In this document: positions 17,771 to 26,112 of the stretch, piece after piece
Position numbering within the stretch: the stretch's first letter is position 1
How the letters are laid out: every line of letters begins with the position of its first letter
NCBI GenBank assembly: GCA_951813615.1
Contig: OX638377.1
Span: forward strand, 5,987,739 to 6,051,738
DNA: 64,000 bases
Reading direction: 5' to 3'
Source: an uncultured Latescibacterota bacterium
GTDB lineage: Bacteria > Latescibacterota > UBA2968 > UBA8231
Program-made: the position numbers and the translations under genes
The notes under the pieces: model-generated
Database searches by the model: none
The model's input: only the letters and a program-made list of their open reading frames with translations
What the model was told of the DNA's origin: nothing

Positions 17771-18902
17771 TAGGCTATTTCTGCTGGTTGTTTTATGCAG
17801 CGTCTTCCTCGTGTTTCCCAGCGCCTGTAAAAGCGAGGATCCTATGAGTAGCCCAGATAAAGACCAAGTGGACTCACCTTATACCGTAGGCGTCTATTAT
17901 TACCCTTGGTACAGCGGCGATTTTCACGGTGGCCGCTATATGCGCAAAGAGCTGATACCGCCGCAGTTGCCGATGCTGGGCGAGTACGATGATCGCGATC
18001 CCGCGGTGATCGCCCAGCATCTCAAGTGGAGCCGACAGGCCAATATATCGCTATGGGTGGCGAGTTGGTGGGGCCCCGATTCGCGCGAAGATCAGACTCT
18101 GCTGCAGCACATTCTGCTGCACGATGAATTAGGCGATATGCAGATTGCGCTGTTTTATGAGACTACAGGGCGCACAAGGGAGTTTTCAGCGTTCGACAAT
18201 GTCGCACCGGACGTCGCCCATATTGCCGAACGCTATTTCGACCATCCCAATTATCTGCGGATCGATGGACGTCCGGTGCTCTTTGTCTATTTGACGCGGG
18301 TACTATCGCGCAATGGAACGCTGGCTGAGGTGGTGGAGGCGATGCGCACGACAGCGAGAGAGGCGGGATACAATATATACATCGTCGGCGATGAGGTTTT
18401 TGGACAACCGCCGACGTCTTCTGAGGCGATTGGGCTACTGGATGCCGTGACGAATTACGACGTGTACGGCAGTATGGGAGCGAAGGGGTATGCGGGACAG
18501 GCGGCAGTGGATCGGTATTATGCGGCGCAGGCGAGTTGGCGAGAACTGGCTCATGCTGAAGGGACAGCGTTTATACCCGCTACGACGCCGGGATTTAACG
18601 ACAAAGGTGTGCGTAGTGGACATGAGGCTGTCTCGCGGAAGTTGAGTGAGGAGGCCGAATTTGGCTCGCTATTTCGGGCGATGTTGGCGCAGGCTGTAAC
18701 GTATGCGGATGAATCGACGGGGCGAATGCTGATGGTTACTTCGTGGAATGAGTGGCATGAGGATACGCAGATTGAGCCGGTTGAAGAGGGGGAAGTGACT
18801 CGGTTGGATGGCAGCGAGACGGGGGAGGCGTTTAGTGAGGGATTGGATTATGAGGGATATGGAGAGCGGTATTTGGAGATACTAAGGGAGGGGACAGAGT
18901 AG
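17760..18902 (+). CDS. GH99/GH71-like glycoside hydrolase lipoprotein
   Basis: 380 aa from ATG 17760. The N-terminus (MFSSRLFLLVVLCSVFLVFP then SAC) is a lipoprotein signal with lipidated Cys23. VGVYYYPWYSGDFHGG, RQANISLWVASWWGPDS, GRPVLFVYLTR and LMVTSWNEWHEDTQIEP are hallmarks of GH99-type endo-mannosidase-like and related glycosyltransferase-associated hydrolases; the WNEWHEDTQIEP block is especially typical. Probably a cell-surface enzyme attacking mannose-containing or related glycans. It overlaps the GNAT gene end by 11 nt. Confidence 0.8.
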   Translation: MFSSRLFLLVVLCSVFLVFPSACKSEDPMSSPDKDQVDSPYTVGVYYYPWYSGDFHGGRYMRKELIPPQLPMLGEYDDRDPAVIAQHLKWSRQANISLWVASWWGPDSREDQTLLQHILLHDELGDMQIALFYETTGRTREFSAFDNVAPDVAHIAERYFDHPNYLRIDGRPVLFVYLTRVLSRNGTLAEVVEAMRTTAREAGYNIYIVGDEVFGQPPTSSEAIGLLDAVTNYDVYGSMGAKGYAGQAAVDRYYAAQASWRELAHAEGTAFIPATTPGFNDKGVRSGHEAVSRKLSEEAEFGSLFRAMLAQAVTYADESTGRMLMVTSWNEWHEDTQIEPVEEGEVTRLDGSETGEAFSEGLDYEGYGERYLEILREGTE

Positions 18903-18979
18903 CGCGTGGATCCGAACAGGTCCGTGCAAGGCCAAGAGCGTGCCGATTGATATCGATTTGTTGGTGAAAAAACGCACGA

Positions 18980-18995
18980 GTGTGGAATGCCACAC
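18980..18995. other. Small hairpin GTGTGG-AATG-CCACAC
   Basis: A perfect 6-bp stem with a 4-nt loop lies between the convergent GH99-like and amidohydrolase genes. No clear T-run follows on either strand, so calling it a terminator would be a guess. Confidence 0.3.
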
Positions 18996-19052
18996 GCTGA
19001 TTGGTGGTTGACTTCACGGTATGGAGATTCTGTGAAATAAGTGCCAACGCCC

Positions 19053-20660
19053 TCACCCGCCCCGGCGCAGCACCTGCCCGCCCCGCGCCCCGGTCCACGC
19101 CCCGTCTTCGAGTGTGGGCACGCCGTTGACCAGCACGTGGACCATGCCCCGGGCAGTGAGATTGGGAGCGGCGATCGTGCCCCGTTCGCGGAAGGTCTGG
19201 CCGTCGAACACCGCTAGATCGGCCCAAGCGCCCGGGCGGATCGTCCCCCGGTCTTTTAGACCGAGGCGCCCGGCCGGTAGCCCGGTGAGACGGTGGACGG
19301 CTGCCTCCGGGGACAAGAGACCTGTGTCGCGCACAAAATGCCGGAAAAACCAGCCCGCCCAGGTATAGGCCCCGTGGAAGACAGCCCCCTGCAGCGGACC
19401 GTCGGGACACAGGGCCGTGGCGTCCGAGCCGACCATGCAGCGCGGGTGGGCGAACACCCGGCGCGCCTCGTCTTCCCGGTAGCAAAAAGCTAGGATCATC
19501 GGCTCGTGGACCCGGTCTTGCGCCGCTAGCAACAACTCGCAGATAAGGTCGATGGGCTCCAGCCCCATATCCCGCCCGATATCGGCCAAACTCTGTCCGG
19601 CCAGTTCGGGACGGGGCCCGTACTGCGACAGGACAATCCGCTGCCAATCGCCCTGGGCCAGCCCCGCCACAATACTGCGGTACGCCCCCACTCGCCGCCG
19701 CACCTCGGGATCGCGCAGCCGCGCCGCCACTGCGGCCTGATCGCCCTCCAGCACCTCGGGCGGCAGCGCCGCGCTCAGATTCGTGGTGCCGAACAACCGC
19801 GTGTGCATATCGAAGTCCACGTCCAGCCCGGCCCGCCGCGCTCGATCCACCTGCTCCAAGGCCCCATCCACGGCTCGGCCGCCGTCTGCGGCCAGTCGCG
19901 CCACCACTGAGATATGGGAAATCTGTAGGGCCACGCCCGCGGTTTGAGCCGTGCGGATGGCCTCGGCAATGGTCTCTTGGTCCTCGCCCGCCCGATTGCG
20001 CGTATGGGTGGCGTACAAGCCCCCGCACTCGGCCACCACGCCGCACAGTTCGGCGATCTCCTCCTCGGAGCAGGCCCGCTCCGGCCCGTATTCTAGCCCT
20101 GTGGAAAAGCCAAAGGCACCCTCCTCCAGGCTCGCCTGCAGCAGCTTTTTCATGCGCCTCAACTCATCCGGTGTGGAAGGCCGGTCCACCAGCCCGGCCA
20201 CGGCTAGGCGTAGCCGGCCATTGGGCACTAGGGTCAGCACGTTGACTGCTGGCCGGCGCTCTTGCAGCCGTTCGAGGTACTGGCTCATGCTGCGCCAGTC
20301 CATGGGATAGTCGGCCGCATACCCGTACACATTCATCCGGGCGGTGGCCGGATCGGCGAGGGGGGCGCAGCCGTGGCCGCAGTTGCCCACCACTTCGAGG
20401 GTGACTCCCTGGGCAATCGAACTCATCGCCCGAGGGTCGGCCAGCAACGTAAAATCAGAATGACTGTGGATGTCGATAAAACCCGGCGCGACCCACAGAC
20501 CCGCGGCCTCCAGCACCCGGTCTGCGGTCCCAGGCCAGCGAGGTCCCACGTGCGCAATGCGGCCGTCTTTGATCGCCACATCCGCGCTCAGGGGCGCTGT
20601 GCCCGTGCCGTCGATTACAATGCCGCCCCTGATGAGCAGATCCGCTGGCGCCGGGCTCAT
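19053..20660 (-). CDS. N-acyl-D-amino-acid deacylase (D-aminoacylase-like amidohydrolase)
   Basis: 535 aa. LLIRGGIVIDGTGTAPLSADVAIKDGRIAHVG is the typical amidohydrolase N-terminal beta-sandwich. FIDIHSHSDFTLLADP contains the metal-binding HxH; VGNCGHG, TGLEYGPERACSEEEI and ATHTRNRAG follow the D-aminoacylase pattern; MVGSDATALCPDGP carries the catalytic Asp; YTWAGWFFRHFVRDTGLLSPEAAVHRLTGLPAGRLGLKDRG is the C-terminal signature. It hydrolyses N-acyl-D-amino acids or related amides in the cytoplasm. The 5' side faces region 20661-20937, which holds an orphan inverted-repeat end. Confidence 0.9.
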   Translation of the reverse strand: MSPAPADLLIRGGIVIDGTGTAPLSADVAIKDGRIAHVGPRWPGTADRVLEAAGLWVAPGFIDIHSHSDFTLLADPRAMSSIAQGVTLEVVGNCGHGCAPLADPATARMNVYGYAADYPMDWRSMSQYLERLQERRPAVNVLTLVPNGRLRLAVAGLVDRPSTPDELRRMKKLLQASLEEGAFGFSTGLEYGPERACSEEEIAELCGVVAECGGLYATHTRNRAGEDQETIAEAIRTAQTAGVALQISHISVVARLAADGGRAVDGALEQVDRARRAGLDVDFDMHTRLFGTTNLSAALPPEVLEGDQAAVAARLRDPEVRRRVGAYRSIVAGLAQGDWQRIVLSQYGPRPELAGQSLADIGRDMGLEPIDLICELLLAAQDRVHEPMILAFCYREDEARRVFAHPRCMVGSDATALCPDGPLQGAVFHGAYTWAGWFFRHFVRDTGLLSPEAAVHRLTGLPAGRLGLKDRGTIRPGAWADLAVFDGQTFRERGTIAAPNLTARGMVHVLVNGVPTLEDGAWTGARGGQVLRRGG

Positions 20661-20708
20661 GTGCTCTTGGTTGATCGGCTATCCTCAGGAGGGGGATGAT
20701 TTCTCAAT

Positions 20709-20728
20709 TTAACGTGAGTTCGGGTTAA
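20709..20728. repeat. Orphan copy of the MITE-like terminal repeat
   Basis: TTAACGTGAGTTCGGGTTAA matches the terminal repeats of the elements at 25959-26108 and 29345-29482. No matching right end is visible nearby, so it is probably a remnant or an independent end. Confidence 0.5.
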
Positions 20729-20937
20729 GGTCACGCAGAGTATGCGGAGCGTTCCTGCCTATTCGCCAAGCGGAGGGAGGGGAGTGCCCCCTCCACTAAG
20801 TATTCTGCTATATACAACAAAGGAACCTACATGCAGGATCCTTGGGCAAGGTGGATAGGGAAAAAATAGTACCCGTTTGCAGGAAAGCAAATGCGGCGAT
20901 GAAATAGGTGCCGGTCTCCGCAGATTACCGGTGTCAA

Positions 20938-21531
20938 CTACCTCTGCTTCACCGTAGAGGCCTCTATCACCAGGACCGTGTGCCGGACAACATAGCGGCA
21001 GGAGCAGCAAATTGTGGCACCCAAGACGCATTCCTTGACATCCTGCACTATCAGTTCAATGGGCAGGTCCTCGCCATCCGTGCCAGGCAACGAGTAAAAA
21101 CGCAGCGTTCTACTGGCTGTACCGCCTAGGCCAACGTCCCAGAAGGTGTCTTCCCAAGCTGGGTTACTGCCCTCCGTGACTTGCCCATAGTCAGGACCAT
21201 TGTAATGCCAAGGGGCGCCGATGCGGACGATCACTCTTTTATTTTTTAGCGGCTCGGCGACAGGCATGTTCTCTATGTTTGTCGTAGTCACGCTAACGGT
21301 TGCCGTGAAGGGGGCGCTTACACTGGATCCTACGGTCAATTCTGACTTGTCCTCATTCAAAGACAGACCGTTTCCAGAGATAGAAAAAAAGAGAACCATA
21401 TCCTCGAACGTCACTGCGGATAACGGTGGGACCGTCGGTTCGGTCAGGTCTTGGTCGTCGCTGCAAGAAATCAAACCCACCAAGCCCGCCATTACGATAA
21501 AAAGCAGGCTCGTAAGCATGAACCGTTTCAC
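20938..21531 (-). CDS. Hypothetical lipoprotein with Cys-rich C-terminal patch
   Basis: 197 aa from GTG 21531 with GAGGAG 8 nt upstream. MKRFMLTSLLFIVMAGLVGL followed by ISC gives a lipoprotein signal with lipidated Cys23, then a Ser/Asp/Pro tether. The body is beta-rich without a recognisable family. ECVLGATICCSCRY near residue 170-182 puts four cysteines within 12 residues, suggesting a metal site or disulfides. A sigma-54-type promoter (TGGCAC-N5-TTGC, minus strand, 21828-21842) lies ~295 bp upstream with no gene between. It is therefore probably co-regulated with the large Fn3 protein upstream. Confidence 0.65.
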   Translation of the reverse strand: MKRFMLTSLLFIVMAGLVGLISCSDDQDLTEPTVPPLSAVTFEDMVLFFSISGNGLSLNEDKSELTVGSSVSAPFTATVSVTTTNIENMPVAEPLKNKRVIVRIGAPWHYNGPDYGQVTEGSNPAWEDTFWDVGLGGTASRTLRFYSLPGTDGEDLPIELIVQDVKECVLGATICCSCRYVVRHTVLVIEASTVKQR

Positions 21532-21827
21532 TATGTTTCTCCTCGCACATAGCGTGTTAAATCATCGTTTATGTGGGAACCAGCGAGCGTGGGACGGCTA
21601 GACAGGCAATGGTCAGCTTTTAGGTTAATACACCCGATTGTATTTATCGATGAAATATATCCTTCCGACGCTAAGTACTTCTTCCGAATCTTAAACTATG
21701 GTAGTAGAGCTAGCGGCGTGCTTGTAAAGCGGCCTCAGTGCAACAACAGCATTTAGCTGGTCGCCGACGCATGTGAGCCGAGAGGCCCTTTCGAAGCGCT
21801 GACGAGAGACCTGTATAGATATGCAAC
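21532..21827. other. Long leader region without a gene
   Basis: About 296 bp between the lipoprotein start and the sigma-54-type promoter. I see no convincing ORF, RNA gene or strong hairpin here; if the promoter is real this is a ~285-nt 5' leader. Confidence 0.4.
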
Positions 21828-21842
21828 GCAAAAAGGGTGCCA
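21828..21842 (-). promoter_or_regulatory. Sigma-54 (-24/-12) promoter, copy 1
   Basis: On the minus strand it reads TGGCAC-CCTTT-TTGC, a perfect match to TGGCAC-N5-TTGC with GG and GC ten bases apart. It points at the lipoprotein gene 20938-21531. A related promoter occurs in the second repeat copy at 25785-25800, and a sigma-54 activator gene lies upstream at 26113-29328. Confidence 0.75.
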
Positions 21843-21892
21843 ACGTGAGCGTTGTTCCGGGTCATTTTATTCGTAAGTGGTTGTTTTTTATA

Positions 21893-21946
21893 AAGAAAAA
21901 AGCCAATCTGACTATGTAATATCGTCGCAACATAGTCGGATTGGCT
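21893..21946 (-). terminator. Rho-independent terminator of the large Fn3 protein gene
   Basis: A 17-bp stem (AGCCAATCTGACTATGT at 21901-21917 with its partner at 21930-21946, one G/T wobble) and a 12-nt loop is followed on the minus strand by TTTTTTCTTT. It lies 72 bp past the stop of the 22018-25632 gene. Confidence 0.8.
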
Positions 21947-21955
21947 CGTACACAG

Positions 21956-21989
21956 GTCCGTATTAGGTCCTATAGGACCTAATACGGAC
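21956..21989. promoter_or_regulatory. Perfect 34-bp palindrome, candidate activator-binding site (UAS) 1
   Basis: GTCCGTATTAGGTCC-TATA-GGACCTAATACGGAC is a perfect palindrome. Its half-unit GGACCTAATACGG recurs twice at 25914-25949. Its centre is ~130 bp upstream of the sigma-54 promoter at 21828-21842, a usual distance for enhancer-binding proteins with Fis-type HTH domains. Confidence 0.6.
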
Positions 21990-22017
21990 TGCTACCACCG
22001 TCGCCGAGGCTGGCATT

Positions 22018-25000
22018 TTATCGCAGCAGGATGAGCTTCTGGGTCAACACTCCCTCGGCGGTCGCCAGCCGATAGATATAGATGCCAGTGGCTAGGGGGC
22101 GGCCCTGCTCGTCGCGGCCCTCCCAGTGCAGGCGGTGCAAGCCGGCCTGCTGCGGACCCTGGTGCAACACCGCCACCCGCTGTCCGGTAAGGGTGAACAC
22201 CTCCAACCGCGTCGGACCCGGCTTCAGCAGGAACCAAGAGATGACCGTCTGACTGTTGAATGGGTTGGGGGCGTTCTGCAGCAGCAGCGGGCCATCGGCC
22301 AAGGCCAGCAACTTGCCCGACCCCGGGCCCGGTACCGTCGCCGTGACCGCCGCCGACAGCGGGCGGGTCCCGTTGCAGATGGCCCCCGTGGCGCCGCAGT
22401 CCGTTGTCACCGGCAGCGTGATGGTAACAGCGTCATTGCCAGCAGGCTCGACGGTGATTTCCCAGCGCTGGTTCTTCCTCTGAACCAGCCGTCGCGCGTT
22501 GGTCACCTCGCCGTTGGTCACCGTGAAGGCGTGGTCGCGCAGCGTCACGTAGCTCAGGTCCGGCACATCCTCGCTGAAGCGAAGCTCGAAGTTGAACGCC
22601 GCACTCCCGTTGTGGGTGGTCGGCATATTCCTAAACTCCGCCGTCAGTGGCCCCGTTGGCCCTCGCACCGTCGCCGAGACCGTCGTCGACAGCGGGCGGT
22701 CTAAGATGCAGATGGCCCCCGTGGCCCCGCAGTCCGTCGTCGCCGGCAGTGTGATGGTAACGTCGGCGTTGCCAGCAGGCTCGACGGTGATTTTCCAGAA
22801 CTGATTCTTCCCCCGAACCCGCCGTCGCGCGTCGGTCACCTCGCCGTTCGTTACCGTGAAGGCGTGGTCGCGCAGCGTCACGTAGCTCAGACCCGAGGCC
22901 CAGTTCTCGCTGAAGCGAAGCTCGAAGATGAACGCCGTGCTCCCGTTGTGGGTGGCCGGCATATTCCTGAACTCCGCCGTCAGCTGCAACGAACTATCTG
23001 GAACCGGATCCACCCGGGTCCCGTATGCCCAGGGCCCTTCGCCGACCGGGCTTTCCCAACGCACCCGCACCTCGTAGGACTCGTGCTGATGTACGCGCGC
23101 GTCGACACATGAATGCCTATCCTCCTCCGGTGAAGGCTTATCCTCCGGCCTCACACTCTGATACCTCCAGAACTCCTCTGCCTCCGACCACTCTTGCCCG
23201 GGGCGCTTCCATTGCACGCGGGATATATTCGCCTCGTTGGTCCCGACGACGGACACACGCAACCGCCGCGTCTCTCTTTCCACCTGCAGGCCCGTCGGCA
23301 TGGGCGGCACGCCGGCACCGCGCACCGTGTGGCGCACCCGCTCCGCGAGACCGCTTCCCCCAGACGTGCACACTGCCCCGGTTGCATCGCAAGGCAAGGG
23401 CTCCAGCGTCAGCTCCACGTCGCCGTTGCCCGAGGGCTGGATCTGGAACACCAGAATGCGCCGAGAGTGAGACTGTGTATCCATGACCTCGATCGAGGTT
23501 ACCGTTCCACCCGTCACCCGGATCCCGCGGTCCGGACCGACCAGGCTAGTCAGGTCGGTCCAACTCAGGCTGTCCGTCAACCTCACCCTGACTTCGAAGG
23601 ACTCGCCAAAGTGGACCCTCGGAATCGCGCCCAAAATGTATATGTAGTAGAACTCGGCCCCCAGCATTCCGATCGACGGATTTTCGTCGTCGCTCACCGC
23701 GACCCGAACGCTGCTCGACTGGTAGTACGAGCCTGACTCGCTGTGCGTCACCGTCGCCTCTTCGTGAACATCGTCCGCGTCCTGCTCCGCCGAGACCGTC
23801 ACTTCCTGCGCCACTTCCCAGTTAGCCGTCGTGAAGGTGAGCGTCCTCGGTGACACCGTCACATCGGGATTGTCCGAGACGTACGTCACCTGGACCGTAC
23901 TCGATGGCTGTCCGTTCAGCACCACCGTATAGGTCGCGCTACCGCCTTCCTCCAGGTTCAGCGACGACAGGCTCAGCACGACCATCGGGTCTACGGTGAT
24001 CGCGCTTGCGGTGTTCGAACGGGTTCCCTTGCCTAACGAGTTTATAGCCGATACCCGGTAGTACACGGTGCGGCCAATGGAAAGGCCGGTGTCGTGTACA
24101 TACTGCGTCGCGTCATGATTTGCTTCCAGTATCGCGAAGGTGGCACCGTCGGTGGAGACCTCGATGCAATAGCCTGTGATTGCGCGTCCACCGTTCTCCG
24201 CAGGCGCATCCCACGACAGGACGATCTGTCGCCCGCCCCTCGCCAGGGCTTGGAGGTTCCGGGGCGGGCCGGGAGGGCCCTGCACAACCTCGCTCGCGGC
24301 GCTGGTCAACTCCTCCTCGACGCCATCGCCGTCGGTGAAGCGCACTCGGACCTTGAGCCTCTTGCCCGTATCGGCATGGACGAGCGTGTACATGCTTGAT
24401 GTCCCATCGGGAATATCCATCGGGTTTGATGTACCATCCGCGTCCACCCTGATCCACTGGTAGGTGTAGGTCGCGTTGGTCAGCCCGTCGGGATCCATAA
24501 TGTCGGTCGTTGAGGCGGTCAGCGTCTCGTCGAAATTCGCCGTGCCCGAGATCGTCGGCACGCCGGTGGCATTGGGCGGGTTGGAGGATATCCCCACCTC
24601 AAACTCGTCGCCAACCGACCAGTTCAGGGTTTGATTCCAGGAGAAAATTTCACTAAAAACATCATATGTTGCGTCACCGAACGAGTAGTCAGTGCTCCCG
24701 ATGTGCAGCTTGAACTGACCTTTGTTGAATACGTTTCCCCCATGCGGGGATAGCCTGAATAGTAGAGCATTAGTTTCGGTATCATAAAGCCGAAGAACCG
24801 TGTAGTCCACGCTGTTGTAGGTGAATGTCGCGTCAGAAAGCGTCCCACCCCGTGGGTGGAAACCGTACCCGATTAGTGAGTTATCGCTTAATCGCCGTAG
24901 CTCCGCCGCAGTAAGGGTGGCGGTCCAGATGTAGGTCCGCCGCGGGTTATCCGCCGTGCCTATGATGGCGATTTGCACAGGGTCGTTGACCGCAGTCCAA

Positions 25001-25632
25001 TCATCAAACTTTTTTATGCGGCCATTGGCAATACTCCAACCCGATGCCGCACCGTCATCCTCTCCAGTATCAGCTGTAGCTCGGAGAAAATATTTATGAC
25101 TTAGTTGTGTCGAGCCGTTCTCGAACACCACGAAATAGTCTGTTTCCTCGTCGAGAGTCGAATTTGACGGCGCAGTGAATGTGTTGCTTCCCGCTATGAA
25201 CGAAGCCGGATTGGTCAGCGTGTAAACTGATGTACCGGGATTGCCCGACTCGTTTGCGGTGTAGATACTGACCTGGACCTCAGCACCACTTAGGACGTTT
25301 CCCATCTTGACGACAACTTTGGAAAGTGTATATCCACCAACAGCGCTGCCTGTTGTGAAGCCCTGCGCAATCGGTCGTCTCGCGGCACTACTCACATTAG
25401 CTACCTCAACTTGTAGTGATGCGGTGGTCTTCCCAGTGTTGCTGACCAGAGTTTCCTCGGTCTGCGCCTGAGCCGGTGCTGCCATCAGTCCGGCGAGGAT
25501 CAGTGACAACGCGACCGCCGCCGACCGCGCCGAGGCAATCCCCGCGTAGATTTCACCAAGTGCCGAGCCGAGCCGGGTCCGGAACCCTCTCGCATGACGC
25601 GCACTGCGTACACTTCCTGAATAAACTGTCAC
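22018..25632 (-). CDS. Secreted 1204-aa Fn3/Calx-like surface protein with FlgD/T9SS-like C-terminus
   Basis: Start chosen at GTG 25632, with AAGGAG 9 nt upstream; the frame is open to 25761 but that extension is poor. A long basic n-region (~40 aa) precedes the signal SAAVALSLILAGLMAAPAQA. Next come a choice-of-anchor-like beta domain (QGFTTGSAVGGYTLSKVVVKMG), a Fn3 domain near residue 460 (GPPRNLQALARGGRQIVLSWDAP), and a Calx/bacterial-Ig-like segment (SLNLEEGGSATYTVVLNGQP). Two ~107-aa repeats follow, starting LTAEFRNMPATHNGS and LTAEFRNMPTTHNGS. The last ~85 residues (QNAPNPFNSQTVISWFLL to LATGIYIYRLATAEGVLTQK) are a FlgD-Ig/T9SS-type C-terminal domain. A sigma-54-type promoter at 25785-25800 and a terminator at 21893-21946 define a single-gene transcript. 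Confidence 0.8.
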   Translation of the reverse strand: MTVYSGSVRSARHARGFRTRLGSALGEIYAGIASARSAAVALSLILAGLMAAPAQAQTEETLVSNTGKTTASLQVEVANVSSAARRPIAQGFTTGSAVGGYTLSKVVVKMGNVLSGAEVQVSIYTANESGNPGTSVYTLTNPASFIAGSNTFTAPSNSTLDEETDYFVVFENGSTQLSHKYFLRATADTGEDDGAASGWSIANGRIKKFDDWTAVNDPVQIAIIGTADNPRRTYIWTATLTAAELRRLSDNSLIGYGFHPRGGTLSDATFTYNSVDYTVLRLYDTETNALLFRLSPHGGNVFNKGQFKLHIGSTDYSFGDATYDVFSEIFSWNQTLNWSVGDEFEVGISSNPPNATGVPTISGTANFDETLTASTTDIMDPDGLTNATYTYQWIRVDADGTSNPMDIPDGTSSMYTLVHADTGKRLKVRVRFTDGDGVEEELTSAASEVVQGPPGPPRNLQALARGGRQIVLSWDAPAENGGRAITGYCIEVSTDGATFAILEANHDATQYVHDTGLSIGRTVYYRVSAINSLGKGTRSNTASAITVDPMVVLSLSSLNLEEGGSATYTVVLNGQPSSTVQVTYVSDNPDVTVSPRTLTFTTANWEVAQEVTVSAEQDADDVHEEATVTHSESGSYYQSSSVRVAVSDDENPSIGMLGAEFYYIYILGAIPRVHFGESFEVRVRLTDSLSWTDLTSLVGPDRGIRVTGGTVTSIEVMDTQSHSRRILVFQIQPSGNGDVELTLEPLPCDATGAVCTSGGSGLAERVRHTVRGAGVPPMPTGLQVERETRRLRVSVVGTNEANISRVQWKRPGQEWSEAEEFWRYQSVRPEDKPSPEEDRHSCVDARVHQHESYEVRVRWESPVGEGPWAYGTRVDPVPDSSLQLTAEFRNMPATHNGSTAFIFELRFSENWASGLSYVTLRDHAFTVTNGEVTDARRRVRGKNQFWKITVEPAGNADVTITLPATTDCGATGAICILDRPLSTTVSATVRGPTGPLTAEFRNMPTTHNGSAAFNFELRFSEDVPDLSYVTLRDHAFTVTNGEVTNARRLVQRKNQRWEITVEPAGNDAVTITLPVTTDCGATGAICNGTRPLSAAVTATVPGPGSGKLLALADGPLLLQNAPNPFNSQTVISWFLLKPGPTRLEVFTLTGQRVAVLHQGPQQAGLHRLHWEGRDEQGRPLATGIYIYRLATAEGVLTQKLILLR

Positions 25633-25784
25633 GACCGTTTTCTCCTTTCGGTATTGTGATGCTGCTGTCTCTCGGAACGGGCCGCACCCTACGGCCCTTC
25701 GTCCTGTGGAAAGCCGCAATTGCGGCACACAAATCCCTGCGCCGCAATTGCAGATGAACACACACGTCGCAAACCCATATAATG
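25633..25784 (-). other. Leader of the Fn3 protein gene
   Basis: About 150 bp between the sigma-54-type promoter and GTG 25632. It holds the AAGGAG site at 25642-25647 and a repeated GCCGCAATTG (about 25711 and 25741) but no ORF I would call. Confidence 0.45.
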
Positions 25785-25800
25785 TGCAAAAAGTGTGCCA
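25785..25800 (-). promoter_or_regulatory. Sigma-54 (-24/-12) promoter, copy 2
   Basis: On the minus strand it reads TGGCAC-ACTTT-TTGCA, a perfect TGGCAC-N5-TTGC with correct GG-N10-GC spacing. Expected start of transcription is near 25773, giving a ~140-nt leader to the Fn3 protein gene. Confidence 0.8.
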
Positions 25801-25915
25801 ACGGGAGCGTTGTTCCGGGTTATTTTATTCGTAAGTGGTTGTTTTGTATAAAGAAAAAGAGCCAATCTGACTATGTAATATCGTCGCAACATAGTCGGAT
25901 TGGCTCGTACACAGG
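25786..25915 (-). repeat. Terminator-promoter direct repeat, copy 2
   Basis: About 130 bp with only a handful of differences from 21828-21956, in the same orientation. On the minus strand the order is terminator then sigma-54 promoter, as in copy 1. Confidence 0.85.
25853..25905 (-). terminator. Rho-independent terminator downstream of the sigma-54 activator gene
   Basis: Same 17-bp stem as copy 1 (25860-25876 with 25889-25905), followed on the minus strand by CTTTTTCTTT. It lies ~210 bp past the activator stop, beyond a MITE-like element. Confidence 0.75.
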
Positions 25916-25949
25916 ACCTAATACGGTCCTATAAGACCTAATACGGTCC
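25914..25949. promoter_or_regulatory. Direct-repeat candidate activator-binding site (UAS) 2
   Basis: GGACCTAATACGGTCC (25914-25929) recurs as AGACCTAATACGGTCC (25934-25949). Each unit is itself a GGACC/GGTCC dyad. The centre is ~132 bp upstream of the promoter at 25785-25800, the same distance as in copy 1, where the units are inverted rather than direct. Confidence 0.6.
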
Positions 25950-25958
25950 CGGAACTAT

Positions 25959-26108
25959 ATGTAACGTGAGTTCTGAATAATCTGTTTAATTACATACACA
26001 CGGTTGTAAAAATGCTAAAAACCACGCCCTCTACCCCTCTCAACCAAACAAATGTCGAAATGTCGATTTTGAGCTTGGCGATCCCCTTATCCCGAACTCA
26101 CGTTACAT
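25959..26108. mobile_element. MITE-like element A
   Basis: 150 bp bounded by perfect 15-bp inverted repeats ATGTAACGTGAGTTC / GAACTCACGTTACAT, with looser similarity continuing inward (GAATAA / TTATCC). No ORF inside. It ends 4 bp from the stop codon of the sigma-54 activator gene. A relative with the same ends sits on the other side of that gene. Confidence 0.65.
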
Positions 26109-26112
26109 TATC

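Larger units (their letters stand above)
21828..21956 (-). repeat. Terminator-promoter direct repeat, copy 1
   Basis: About 129 bp nearly identical in content and order to 25786-25915. Read on the minus strand it contains a Rho-independent terminator followed by a sigma-54 promoter. The copies bracket the 1204-aa surface-protein gene. Confidence 0.85.

Noticed and set aside
19021-19052. TGGCAC near the amidohydrolase 3' end as a sigma-54 promoter
   Set aside because: The -12 element is TCAC instead of TTGC and it points into no suitable gene.
20759-21031. Small minus-strand ORF past the lipoprotein stop
   Set aside because: Overlaps the lipoprotein's 3' end in another frame, has no ribosome site and no recognisable sequence.
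21828-25915. Large surface-protein gene as a mobile cassette bounded by direct repeats
   Set aside because: Each repeat contains a terminator for the upstream gene and a sigma-54 promoter for the downstream one in the correct orientation; shared regulation explains them better than transposition.
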